NCBI GenBank assembly: GCA_001683735.1 | Contig: LUGG01000003.1 | Span: 1,054,001-1,118,000, forward strand | DNA from: Grifola frondosa | Taxonomy: Eukaryota > Basidiomycota > Agaricomycetes > Polyporales > Grifolaceae | Reading direction: 5' to 3' | Length of the DNA stretch: 64,000 nucleotides | Part shown: positions 32,471 to 43,797 of the stretch, one piece after another | Numbering within the stretch: position 1 is the stretch's first letter | Layout: each line of letters starts with the position of its first letter | Notes under the pieces: generated by a model | Seen by the model: only the letters and a program-made list of their open reading frames with translations | The model's database searches: none | What the model was told of the DNA's origin: nothing | Position numbers and translations under genes: made by a program

Positions 32471-34309
32471 ATGCCATTCAGCAAAAGCGAAATCGACGAA
32501 GAACAAACACACTTCCTCAACGTCCTCGCCACCTTCCAGCAATACGCGCCGTACGCGGTACGACCCTCCTCACAGCGCTCCCCGCCCATCCACGTAATAA
32601 CACCCCACCTTCCCGCAGCTCAACGCGAACAACCGCCGCAGGAAGGACTTCCACACGCTCCCGCTCGCCGACCGCGCGTTGCTCGAGGGGCTCGGGTACA
32701 AGGACAAGCTCGCTGCCGCCGACCGCGCCATTGTCGCGAACGCGCAATTTCTAGATCAGATCATCGCGAACCCCGAAATCTTCGGTCACGATCTGGAGTT
32801 AGATGGCGCGCACAGCCAAGACGACGAGCAGCAGCAGCAGCCACCCCACGCTGACCCAAATCTCAACGGCCAGGGTGCGCGCTTTCCCCGCCATCCGTGT
32901 TCGTATCGCTGAGACATGCCAGGGCACGGGCACGGGCATTCACATAGCCACACTCACGGCTCCCATTCGCACACTCACTCCCACAGTGAACCGCATGCAC
33001 CAGCAAGCGCGAAACGGAAGCGGTACCGGCCGACGGACTTCGACATGGACAAACTGCGGAGCACGCTCAAGCAGTTCGTCCGCGACTGGAGCGACGAGGT
33101 CACCGCTGCATTCCCGCCCGCGCGGCGCACCCATCGTGCTGACAGATGCGTTGACAGGGCAAGCCGGAGCGCGACCTCTGCTATGAGCCGATGAAGCGCG
33201 CGCTCGTGGAGCACTTCGCCGACATCCCTTTTGAAGAGAGGCAGGTACTTCGAGAATGCGTCCTTGTGCGCTTGTGCTGACAGTGATGACTATAAGACGG
33301 AACTTCAGAGTCCTCGTCCCGGGCGCAGGCTTGGGTAGGCTGGCGTGGGACGTAGCGAGCCTAGGTACCCCCAATATCTACAGCGGAGCAGACAGGACAT
33401 CTCATGCGTATTCTGCTTGATCCCAGGGTTCGCGTGCCAGGGCAACGAATTCTCGCACTACATGCTCCTCTCCTCGTTCTTCATGCTCAACAGGTATCAC
33501 CGCCGCATCCTGATCGCCACACTGATTTATTCACAACCAACACAGGACCGACGAAGTCCGCAAGCACACCATATACCCGTACGTCCACTCCTTCTCGAAT
33601 TTACCGACGAGCGACGCGGCGGTGCGCCCCGTAGCGATCCCCGACGTTCTACCCTCCGCGCTGCCCCCCGCATCCGATTTCTCCCTGTCGCCGGTAAGTC
33701 CTGCAGCGCATCTCGCATGCCCGCCGCTGACGATCGGTGCAGGCGACTTTGAGGAAATCTACGGCGCCGAAGATAACGAGGGCGAGCCCCAGTCCGGGCA
33801 GTGGGACGCCATCCTGACCTGCTTCTTTATCGACACCGTAAGTCTCCCTCCCGCAGCTCCTTCCTCCCCCACGTCATTTACTCTCCGCGACAGTCGAAAA
33901 ACATCGTGAACTACCTCCGCATCATCCACCGCATCCTGGCACCGGGCGGCGTCTGGATCAACCTCGGTGCGAGCCCGCGCACCCCGTTATATGTTTACGA
34001 ATTCATGCAGGCTCACACGGCACACATACAGGGCCGCTCCTGTGGCATTACGAGAACAATACGACGAACGACCCGTCCATCGAGCTGAGCCTGGACGAAG
34101 TCAAGGCGCTCGCGCGCCAAATCGGGTTCGAGCTGTCGGTCAGTAGATCCCCCACTCTCATTTCGAAATTCGCGCGCGTCTTATAACGTGGGGATGGATG
34201 CTGTTTGCAGAACGAGCGGACGGTGGACACGACGTACACCAATAATCCGCAGAGCATGCTCGGCTACGTGTACCACGCTGCGTTCTGGACGGCTACCAAG
34301 GTTATGTGA
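32471..34309 (+). CDS. N2227-family (carnosine N-methyltransferase-like) methyltransferase
   Basis: SAM-dependent methyltransferase of the CARNMT1/N2227 family. Start at 32471, MPFSKSEIDEEQTHFLNVLA; an upstream ATG at 32450 is in the same frame. After a short intron: NANNRRRKDFHTLPLADRAL, ANAQFLDQIIANPEIFG. The next exon opens with a histidine-rich stretch (about 32923-33000) and continues [33 protein letters not shown], then the SAM motif FRVLVPGAGLGRLAWD, FACQGNEFSHYMLLSSFFML, DAILTCFFIDTSKNIVNYLR, RILAPGGVWINLGPLLWHYE, and NPQSMLGYVYHAAFWTATKV to TGA 34307-34309. At least eight short introns. In animals this enzyme methylates carnosine; the fungal substrate is unknown. Confidence 0.88.
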
Positions 34310-34434
34310 CTGGTCGGGGAGAGAGATGTCTCGCATGTAATTCTAAAACAAATCTTGTGCTATTTTGTTCGTTCGAACATGCACTATATGTCTAAAATTA
34401 CATGAGATCCCGTGAGCAGCCAGCAAGTAGATCC

Positions 34435-35755
34435 TATAGTCTGGTGAACCCTAACGGCTCCTTATTTTCATGGATGATTACCGGTTCGTAGAAGTTAAGC
34501 AGACAATACAGGATTCTCCAGAACCCGCTCGACCTCCAAACCTCCTTACTTCCAGTGCGGCACACGCATCCAAGATCGGCTATAAGTCCGTTTGCTGCCC
34601 CACTGCGAGAAGGACACGTTCCACAGTATCGAAGATATTCTAGGACGCGTGTACTGGCACGCACTTGTCCGATGCGACCATCCCACTCCCACACGAGCGC
34701 ATACGGAGCATAAGTTGAAGTGACAAGAAAGGGGAAAGCACAAGTGCAACAGGCCCATCCCGTAGTACATGGGAAGGCGACCTCTCCAAATCCTGGAAAG
34801 CGATATAGTACGATCAGTCAGCACGCGTGAGGCATGCTTTATGTGGAGCTACTCACGACAAACAAAGGCACAAGTCACCAACATGCGGTGCATGTGAGCG
34901 ATAAGCTTTGCAAATGCCGTCGATCATGGGGAGCGCAACTAGTCCCGAAAGTGCATTATTGACTCCGCGAACTTACCAAACGGACCATAGGCGTATTGAA
35001 AGAACATCTCATAGACATCATAAACTCGAGTTGCCCTCGTTCTTCGCATCACCGATATTAACGAAGAAGTTCTCGAGCAAGGGTGCAGTGTGTGGCTGCA
35101 TCGCTCTCCGCCCAAGCCCTCCGAACGTAACTGCAGGGGGCTCGAGCTCACATAAGCTCGACCCACCACTAACGAAAAAAAATGGTGCACATCAGTGCAA
35201 GTAAGGAGGTGCATCACTGCAGCGTAACCATTGCGCGGGAACACGGTGTACCCTGCCTAGAGCATGTTCAAGCAACCAGTACGTGATCGGATCTATCCCA
35301 GCGTGTTCAATACAATAGCATCTACTGGATTACGACGTTAGTGGGAGACGCACCTGTGGCGGTGAGGACAGCTAGTACAAGGGGGTTACGCGGATTGACT
35401 TGCGACGAGTCGGTGTTCATGAGGGAATGATTTTGCTGCAAGCCGCGAACCCCATAAATCAACTTCACGTAGCGGATGATGTGCAGCTTCGTTTCTTCAT
35501 GGAAGGTGAAGAACGAGCGCTATAGATTGTGCTCCGCGCACATTGCATACGGCTCTGGGAGCGTGAGGGTGCCCTTTGCGCAGGGGGAAGGTCGCATAGA
35601 CGAGGCCTTGGGTTTGGGGTAAGTTGATAGATAGCGGAAGACATTCTACGAGAAGAGGTAAGCCGCTGAAAGGCGGGTGGGTAATACGAATTATTTGAGG
35701 AAGAAAATATCAGGCTATAAACCTTCGCTAGAGCATGCAGTTTCATGGGATGACA
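34435..35755 (-). pseudogene. Remnant resembling an adenylation (NRPS-like) domain, arm B copy
   Basis: Minus-strand segments in several frames, in order: KGTLTLPE.., FFTFHEETKLHIIRYVKLIY, QVNPRNPLVLAVLTAT, ITYWLLEHALGRV, FPRNGYAAVMHLLTCTDVHH, LENFFVNIGDAKNEGN, EMFFQYAYGPFGKFAESIMH, MYYGMGLLHLCFPLS. The order (a TLPE-type start, a hydrophobic core with SITYW-like and SPRN-like motifs, then a GMG-like segment) recalls the N-terminal adenylation domain of fungal adenylate-forming reductases. Stops interrupt all frames. About 680 bp of it (35054-35736) is missing from arm A. Confidence 0.4.
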
Positions 35756-36989
35756 CTATTCCGAGATGATGCATGGATATTCTTACTGACCATGGTGTAG
35801 AGGCTCTGTCCGATGTCTCCGCTCCGAAACCCGCCCGAAAGGTGCGAGAAGGTTCAATGGGTAATGTAACGGCTGGATCATGGCGTTAAGCCTCACGCAC
35901 ATATTGGCACGAACAGGTATTCTTTGAGTCGCGACGACGATTTCGTGAAATGTGTCGTTATGACGGCTTGCGTAGAGGGTGTGCGTACAGCAGCATGCAT
36001 ACTGGGATATCTAGTGAAACTGGTCAGTCACTATGAAGATCACGCTGCATCCAATGGACCTCACTAAAGCTCGTGCGTTCAAAACGATCACCCAACTTCC
36101 ATGGGCTGCGCACCGACCGTTCATGGAATTGCGTAAGGAGCCGTTTTGAATTATGATCGGTAAAACTGGCTTTTGTTCATTTTCGCTTCTGCCATGAGAG
36201 GCCAGCGGCGGACCCATTATTCACAAACGGCATGTCCAACGGGCCAGCGATGTCCAGCGTTCAGTTATCGTTGATTTTCTTCCCTCCACGTCAATATTTT
36301 GTTGCTATATGTAGCCGGTGAATCTCCTAGGCCGAGATCAGGGCAACGCAAAGCAGAGAGAGGAAGGGGATTGAGTTTTTCTGTAACAGCTGTTCGTAAC
36401 GAATAAATATCTTCTTCAAGAGACCTTGCAAACATATTGTACTTACTCGATAGACTTGAGGGAATGGCCGCTGCCGAAATCGTGCCGAACCGTGCCGAGC
36501 TTTTCAAAACATTGACAACGAAAGAAGAACTCGGACTCCGATATTCCTCTCCGCCATCTCTCTGGGCGTAGAAACGACCTCTCCTCTCTACCACGAACGA
36601 GATGCGATTTTCTCGTTTATTAGCAGAGCCTATCACTGTTGCTGACCGTGGCTCAGCAGCTTGATGAACATTTGGGCGTTTTGCAACTGTGGGCCGTGTG
36701 TTCTACTCACCGCGTAGAATGGAGCTTCCTGGTGCACAGTGCAGAGATTGTTGCACTGGTCACCTTGCAGTGGATATAGGTATGTCTTGTGGCTGTTTAC
36801 ACCGCTGTCCTCGTGCAATAACAATCTTATCAGATTAATGTTCCTCCAGGAATGACGACAGGCCCAGGCTGAGCGACTCGGACATGATGGCTGCAGTGAG
36901 TGATGTTTGGTTACCATTGCATCCTTTCGTGGTTGGAAAGTTACCATTAGTCGTGTCTTTCCGAGGTTCAGCGTTCGTGAGGTGTCAGA

Positions 36990-37290
36990 GGCCGATCAGT
37001 GCGATTGTACAACTTCGTTGTTTCTGCGGTACCGGTGCACTCCTGCCATAGCGGCCTTTTCGAAAAATGCATCATTCGGCCGTTCGGAATGGTTATTCGT
37101 GAATCTCAGGAGAATGTATCCGCAGATTTGGACTCGCATGGCCGCATGTACTGCCCGACCGGCTCGTCCTACAGTACACTGGTCATGAGGAGTCGTCGCC
37201 TCTTCATAGATGTTTTCGGAGAAAACAAGCCGTCAAACTGTCTAGATTTATCGAGACTGTCGAGACTATCGTCGGTATTATAGGACCAGA
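36990..37290 (+). other. Unidentified conserved block, arm B copy
   Basis: Counterpart of 10460-11000. Coding-like frame YNFVVSAVPVHSCHSGLFEK, RPFGMVIRESQENVSADLDS, HGRMYC. No family recognised. Confidence 0.3.
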
Positions 37291-37638
37291 TGCGCCTCTG
37301 TTGAATGCGTTGTTGCATGCACGTTTATCGAGCCCTTTTTTATTCTTCTGCTTCCGTGTGTAATACTTACATTTCGCTGCAGATCCCCTGGACTGCATAA
37401 TTTTTCCGAGACTATTCCTCAAATTTTCGCCTCATATCCTGCGCAAAGGGAGAGGGGGAATCATGAAGCGGACCAGTACTGAGGGCGAATGTCGACCATT
37501 AACCGAACAGTGCCACTGCACGAGCGGCAATTACGTGATGGCGTTAAAAGCGTGCAGCGGCAACGTTCCAGCCTGCGCGATTCTTCATTTTCTCGCATCT
37601 TCTACTCTGCTTTTCACTCTTGATCAACCTCTCAAAAC

Positions 37639-38718
37639 ATGTCCTTGCCTCCTACAGCACCCTCTGTACCTCTCCCCAATTGTCGAGGGTCTGAACCTCT
37701 TAGCAACAGGCCTCCTGTATGGCCAATTAACCAATCCGTCGCCCCACAACCCGCTCCGCTTTCTGAGAAGTGCGATAAAAACGAGCCCGTCAGGTCCGGG
37801 GTGTGTTGCAAAGAGCTTAAGGGCGAAGAGCGGCAGCTCGTCGATCCTGACGTCCTGCGCGATGTGTATGTGTCTCGCGCCGTCGGCACTATTCATATCT
37901 CGCTAACACACATGTAGCGTGATTGGGCTTTCCGATGGCCTCACGGTGCCCTTCGCGTTGACTGCTGGCCTCTCTCCCTGGGACAGTCCAAGCTCGTCAT
38001 CCTCGGTGGTGTCGCGGAACTCATCGCAGGCGCGCTCTCGATGGAATTGGCGGCTTCCTCGCATCGCAGGCAGAACGTGACCACTACCGCTACTCCGCAC
38101 GGCGATCGCCGCGCGTGTGTTGCGCTCTTGTGATGGCGAGATGGAGCGCGAGGTGTATGCTGTCCTCGGTCCCGTAGGAGTGGATGAACGGCTCAGTTGC
38201 CAAGTTTCGCGGCGCTTGCGCGAAGTGGAGGTTGATTCTGGCGGGACGGCATTGCGCTCGCCCGTACGAGCGACGAGGAGAACGGGGGACGGCGTTGGGC
38301 GAAAGACGTTGGACTTTCCGCGTTTTTGCTCAAGTTCGGCGAGTGCCTCGAGGAGGTTCCCGCACGCCGCATGTATATCTCCGCGTTCACCATTGGAATG
38401 GGCTACCTCCTCGGTGGTCTCATCCGCTCCTGCCCTACTTCTTTAGTGCGTTACCTACGGTTCTCTTGCTCACACGGATCTCTCTCATCAATTTACTGTT
38501 TGACAGTACCCATTGCACACATTGCACTCATCTACTCGTGCGTCATCACCGGCGTGATACTTCTCATCTTCGGTGCCATCAAGGCGCGGATCACGGGTGC
38601 TGGGCGGGGTGTCGGCGGGTACGTGTGGGGTGCAGTGAGCACATTGCTTGTGGGCGGCGCAGCCGCTGCCGCGGCGTACGGGCTCGTTAGGGCGATGGAA
38701 GCCAAGGGGCATGCATAA
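37639..38718 (+). pseudogene. Decayed CCC1/VIT1-like transporter copy
   Basis: Copy of the gene at 9042-10120. The first exon is readable (ATG 37639, PPVWPINQSVAPQPAPLSEK) and so is VIGLSDGLTVPFALTAGL after an intron. It then breaks repeatedly: one base missing near 37966-37980 (the same place as in arm A), one near 38040 (CGATGGAATTGG versus CGATGGGAATTGG), gaps near 38250-38290, and one near 38425 (CATCCGCTCC versus CATCCCGCTCC). C-terminal helices IALIYSCVITGVILLIFGAI and GGAAAAAAYGLVRAME remain. The density of lesions exceeds that of arm A, so this is probably a genuine pseudogene. Confidence 0.75.
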
Positions 38719-38965
38719 TAAAATTTTAGACACAGGGTCAGAAATTCCAGTTAAGCACCGTCCAAACACCCCTTGATGGAAACATGATGTTTCATGAAAT
38801 GAACTTGTATAATGCAATCGCAGTATTTTATATTGATTTGCAGTCGGTTCTATGGGCATTTGTGATTACCCAGTTTTTTTCACAAAATAATTTTGCAAAT
38901 CAATCCTTTTTACATGCTTATTACAGAATCCCGTTTATACCCTCTGCCCACAAATTCCTTGAGCA

Positions 38966-39245
38966 CTGATCAACTCCCAGATGAACCCCGAGCATCCACG
39001 AAGCATCGTCTCGTTGCACGCGACGCACCACTCCTGCGTCGAGTTCACTGCCGTCCGCTATCCCACGCACATAGCTACGCTGTGCGCTATTAATATATGT
39101 AAAACAGCAATCACCGCGAGCAGAGAGATGAACTGCGAGAGCGGCACATCCGCGCCGAACAGCGTGAGCGGGTGGAACTCGGGGTCCGTCGTCCCGTTCT
39201 TGAACCGCATGCTCGCGGACGGCTCGCCGTCTGTCGCGCTCTACG
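38966..39245 (-). pseudogene. Truncated 3' end of a histidine-phosphatase copy
   Basis: Matches the last two exons of the gene at 7149: RMRFKNGTTDPEFHPLTLFG-like segment, VPLSQFISLLA, then after the intron NSTQEWCVACNETMLRGCSG. The original stop (TTCAACTAG) is changed to TTCATCTGG, so the frame runs on. The rest of the gene is absent; homology ends near 39245, which marks the duplication boundary. Confidence 0.8.
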
Positions 39246-39346
39246 AAGAGCCTCTACCCGAACCACCACGCCTGAACAAGGGTTTTATCAAGAAAGGACG
39301 AGACGGCTCTGAGGGTCGCGGCGGCTGCTACGGAAGAAATGAGCTT

Positions 39347-40695
39347 TCAACATACCAACCAACAACACGAGAACACAGACCGGAGTGTGCTTCGACTTCG
39401 GACCAGCGCGCGACTCTTGCTTCCGGATATTGCGCTCGGGCGCGTTGGGTGAGGCCGCATATCGCGAAGCCTCCTGCGCGGGCACAGGCTGCGGGGCGGC
39501 CGCCGGCTCCCGCGCGCGAATGGACCGCACAGCGCAACAGGCTCATCCACTTCGCGCGCGTCGCGGCGGCGCCTATCGCCCTGTGCGCGGAGAACGGGCG
39601 CGTCCAACTCTTCGATGTCCGCCGCGCGCGTAAGGATCGCACGGACGGACGCAACCGCCTCGCGCTGTGAGTCCGTGATCGACTCGAACGCGTCCTCTGT
39701 GACGAGCGGCGCGGCCGGCGCGTCGGCCAGTAGATCGTCCCATGCCGCGCGCACATCAATGTGGGCGAATGCAGGCTCCTGCTCGGGCTCGAGCGCGTGC
39801 TCCGTAGCAGGATGTGAAGAGTTTGCGAGGCGGTGGAGGATGTCGCGGTCTGGGGTTGGCGGAGAGAGGGGCACTGGAGGGCGCTTCGGCGCTCGGGTTA
39901 TTGGAGGAATGTGGGAGGATTTGAGCATCTCGGAACGAGGAGTGCTCCCTGACGGCAAAGGGAACGTCGATGTGGGAGGGCGCGTCCACGACGGTGTTGT
40001 CTTCGTAGAAGGTTGTATTGTCGTGGGCTGGGCTTGGGTCTTCGGAGCGCGAGACATGGGAACGGTTTCTAACGCCTTTTCAACCGCAGTTATGACCGAA
40101 GACTCTGGGGAAGACTTCGTGGATGCTGGGGGGACTTTCCCGAAACGGATCCATCTGGCCTCCAGCTTCCGTGCGTAGTCATTGATCGCGGTGAGGGCAC
40201 GGCGGAGCTGTGGAATGAGCTTCTGGTACGGCATCCGATAAACTTCTAGCGTCGGCTGGACGGCGTACGTCCAATCTGCATGCCCCGCCACCCGCGCGCC
40301 GCTCAGCCTGCAGCAGCACCGAAACGCAAAGGCGAGGACTTACCGGGCATAATCCAGTGCGCTCCAGCATCCTCCTCCCTGAACACGATGCGCTCACGGC
40401 CTTTCGCGTCGCGCTCTACGTCCGCACCCCGGGTGACGATCAGCGAGATCGCGGTTTTGCACTTGGAGCCGAGGCGCACGCGCACGACCGCGCTCTTCGA
40501 CAGAGTTTTGCTCGTGAGCTTGCGGAAGGACATATTCACGCGCACGTTGCCCGGCCAGTGCGCGGGGGCGGGAGAGAACGGCGGGTCCGGCCACGGATGC
40601 TCGGCTCTGTGGAGGAGCCCTTTGGGGACGGCACGGATGGAGAGGCCGTCTACGCGCGTGAAGGGGGTGACCTTGAGGAGTTGGAGTGCGTGCAT
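39347..40695 (-). CDS. RnpA-like (bacterial RNase P protein-like) domain protein, uncertain
   Basis: Two main exons joined across an intron at about 40346-40280 (ends ..HWIMPD|WTYAVQPTL). The N-terminal part reads MHALQLLKVTPFTRVDGL, PDPPFSPAPAHWPGNVRVN, then MSFRKLTSKTLSKSAVVRVR, KCKTAISLIVTRGA, and after the intron WTYAVQPTLEVYRMPYQKLI PQLRRAL. K-x-A-V-V-R-x-R-(L)..K followed about 45 residues later by a hydrophobic strand and a Y-x-x-L-x-x-x-L-R-R-A-L helix is the pattern of bacterial RNase P protein. A Pro/Ser/Thr-rich tail follows (TSTFPLPSGSTPRSEMLKSS). Start and end are uncertain: an in-frame start further upstream (40836) exists, and the 3' part changes frame near 39530-39600. Fungal RNase P normally lacks RnpA, so this needs a profile search. 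Confidence 0.4.
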
Positions 40696-41448
40696 TTTCG
40701 CAGCGGGGTGGCCTGGGTCGACGATACCATTGGGGCTGCGGGGGCGCCGGGGACGAGGATGGGGGTGATGCCACCGGGTGAGGTGCGTTTGAACTACGAG
40801 GAGGTGAATGCGAGCATCGGGGCGTTGACCAGGCAAGTGCTCACGTTGACCGATTTGAGGCGAGAGGCCTTGGGAAGTTTACTGAGCTCACGACATTTCT
40901 GCATGTGCGATTCTGAGATGAGAGAACTGTCCAAGAAATGTAGTACTCCCCGCAGATATTTTTGTTAGATTTCAGAAAGATAACACAAGAATGGTAATTG
41001 ATAAAATAATAAATTCCTATCACTGAGCGCTGATCTGCTGTGGACGATATAACATATCGGAATCGCAGCTACTCCAAGCTTATCTAGCGAGCGTAGCCCA
41101 TGACGTTCGCTTTCTCTGTTTCTTTCTGGAACCAGTTGACCCACCGCAGTTCCGTAGGCATGAGGCTAAATAATTTGGAGGGAACCACCAAAGTTGAGTC
41201 ATGGCGTTCTTGAGTGCAGTTAGAGCTGTCACATGGGTCCGTATACGTTCTTCATGCTCACGAGAACGAAGATTTTGACCATGAGACTGATGTCCGCATA
41301 ATAGATGTTCACTGTATAGCTGGCTTCTCGACCTCACCGGACCTGGGCGCCGGTCATCTTTCTACAATCAAGGTTGGCCGTGCAGACTCCTTACTTAAAC
41401 GTGTGAACGCCAGGCTGATTAACGGATTGCAACGTGAAACCCACCAGT

Positions 41449-42695
41449 ATGTCGTCTAACGGATCTGCTATTGTTACGGGAGCCGCCAGTGGCATTGGGC
41501 GGGCAATCGCCATTCGGCTCCTACAAGATGGCTTCGATGTCGCATTGTTTGACCTTCCTTCTAGCCAACAAAACCTTGACACATTGGCGGAACAGCTCAA
41601 GCAGACATCTGGTCCACGCACGTTGACTGTTCTAGGCGATGTGTCTGTTGAAGCAGACGTTCAAGCCCTCGTCGATACGGTTGTCCGGGAGTTCGGTGGA
41701 TTGGATGTGGTGAGTCGTTAATCTGGTTGTCTCTCTGTATGGAAGTGATTGGTGATATCGCTCACCTAGATGGTGGCAAACGCCGGAATAGCGAAAGTAG
41801 CCACTTTGCATGAAAGTTCGCGTCCCATCATACCATCAACATCTTGGGTAGTGACTGATATAAGCACAATGTCCAGCTTCCGTAGAAGACCTCGACCACC
41901 TCTACGCTGTCAACGTTCGAGGGGTCTTCTTGAGTTACAAGTATGCTGCAATTCAAATGATGAAACAAGGCCGAGGTGGGCGCATCATCGGTGCTGCCTC
42001 TAACGCAGGAAAGAGAGGTACTACAGAATATGTTTCGATCTCACCAGCGATGGCTAAAAGTCCTGCAGGTGAACTAGCGCACTCCGCTTATTGTGCTACC
42101 AAATTCGCAGTCCGTGGTTTGACTCAATGTGCAGGTAGCCCATTTTGCAAGTATTCGTGGAGATACTACGTGCTGACATTCGTCAGCGATGGAATATGGC
42201 AAATTTGGCATTAACGTTAATACGTATTGCCCGGTATGACGGAAACGCCTCTCCGTGCGTCAGCCATTGGTTGCAAATGTCATGTTGGCTGATTTTTTGT
42301 ACCTTATAGTCGCTCGACTAGACGAGGTTCTCACCAATAAAAGCGGCGAAGCAAGGGGAAGTTGGATGGGTCAGGTACGTTGTATATTCAAATACAATTC
42401 GGTACACGAGAGCACTCGCTGTTGTTGAAATAGGCAAAAAATCGAAATGCTCTTGGCCGCATCGGAGCCACCGACGACGTGGTAGGGCTTGTGTCATTCT
42501 TAGCATCCAAAGACTCGGCATTCATTACCGGTCAGTGCGCGGCACACCTTGACAACCTTTGTCTGACAACTCTATGCTCTTGCTTTTGTTCGAAATAGGT
42601 CAATCTGTAAGTGATTCAAGTTTCGTAGCAGTCCGAAGTTGACTGACAGATCGCCCACGAAGATCAATGTTGATGGCGGTAACTATTTCAATTGA
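41449..42695 (+). CDS. Short-chain dehydrogenase/reductase (acetoin/diacetyl-reductase-like)
   Basis: NAD(P)-dependent classical SDR. Start at 41449 (MSSNGSAIVTGAASGIGRAI) with the TGxxxGIG cofactor motif, then LGDVSVEADVQALVDTVV (Asp binding adenine), ANAGIAKVATLHE (NAG motif), LDHLYAVNVRGVFLSYKYAA, GGRIIGAASNAGKRG, and after an intron (about 42020-42068) LAHSAYCATKFAVRGLTQ with the catalytic YxxxK. Then FGINVNTYCPG, GRIGATDDVVGLVSFLASKD, SAFITGQS, and the last exon INVDGGNYFN with TGA at 42693-42695. The motif set and SAYCATKFAVRGLTQ resemble diacetyl/acetoin reductases; the substrate is inference. Some intron borders near 42190-42320 are unclear. Confidence 0.85.
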
Positions 42696-43797
42696 GAAAC
42701 CCGACGGACTTGTCGAAGACAACATAAAATGTTTGTTGTTGATTCATGTGAAAGAGTGTTGATTCAAGGCGAAATGTACATGTACTGTCGTGAGCTGAAG
42801 ATATCAGACTTATATGAGCTACGAGCAAGGCGTTTCGGAGGAAGGAAAAACAATGACATGTACGTATGAGGCGTCCCGAGGCGCCATTCTTAATTCTACG
42901 GCGCAGTCAATATATATGGCATGGGGAAAGTTTTAACGCGGCTCCGTCGATAGACGCAGTGCGCTGCGTAAGTATGGGTCCTAGTAAAGCGGCCTTGAAC
43001 CGCCGCCACATCCGAATGTGGTAATCATGTGACCGTCTCCGATCATCCTGGTGGTGCTACTGGGTCTGCAGTAAGAAAACGAGCATTAATCAGATGCCGT
43101 GCATTCATCAACCGACACATGCCGAGAAGACGACCGCATGGTTTGGAGACCCTTCATCAGCGGTAGTATGCTCATATGGTTAGCCTGTGCTGCGGGTAGT
43201 CGCTGTGTCAGCGGTGTACGTCGACCAATTGGCATAATTGCTGAATGTAAGTATCATTCCCCACAGGAACGATTGTGGGCGGCCGCAACTCTTCCATATA
43301 GTTTAGTGCCACAACCCAGTGGCAGTGGCGTAATGGAAGGTGTTTGTAGTTGTTTGAAACGGAAGCTTATAGTAAACAGCACCAAATATTGTTGCGCATC
43401 CGAAAACATACCGATTGGAGGACTAATAAATCAAATTTGTGAAAACCTGTTTATATAATTCTCTGCCCTGTGTTGAGATCTATACATTTAGACATTAAGA
43501 GCCTACGACGAAGATTTGAAGGGATATTCACGAGTTTCGGGTATCACCGAATATGTCAGACAATGACAGGCATATACGGTTTACAACTAGCTGGGTGGCA
43601 TGATGCATGGACAGCTATCGGAACACATGCAGAGCAGATCACCTTTACAGAGCGAGTGGCACACGGCGCACATGGATACAGTCCTTGTAATCACTTGAGG
43701 GCGGTTTCGGCGACAGTTTTGTCAGCGGATACGGCAAAAACCTGCCTGCGAGGCCCAATCGATTGGACGATCCACATGCACGCTGCGGATACCTTGA
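42696..43797. other. Intergenic stretch, no gene recognised
   Basis: About 1.1 kb with short open frames only (for example 43099-43458), none with recognisable motifs. Confidence 0.45.

Larger units (their letters stand above)
34440..39245 (-). repeat. Inverted segmental duplication, arm B
   Basis: Reverse complement of 8450-12565 with many substitutions and indels. It carries, in mirrored order, the adenylation-like remnant, the unidentified block, a decayed VIT1-like copy and the truncated phosphatase end. The tRNA-Ala of arm A is lost except for GGGCATTTG near 38853. Confidence 0.85.

Noticed and set aside
39615..40178. 187-codon plus-strand frame
   Set aside because: Gly/Ser/Val-rich antisense shadow of the Pro/Ser/Thr-rich tail of the RnpA-like gene.
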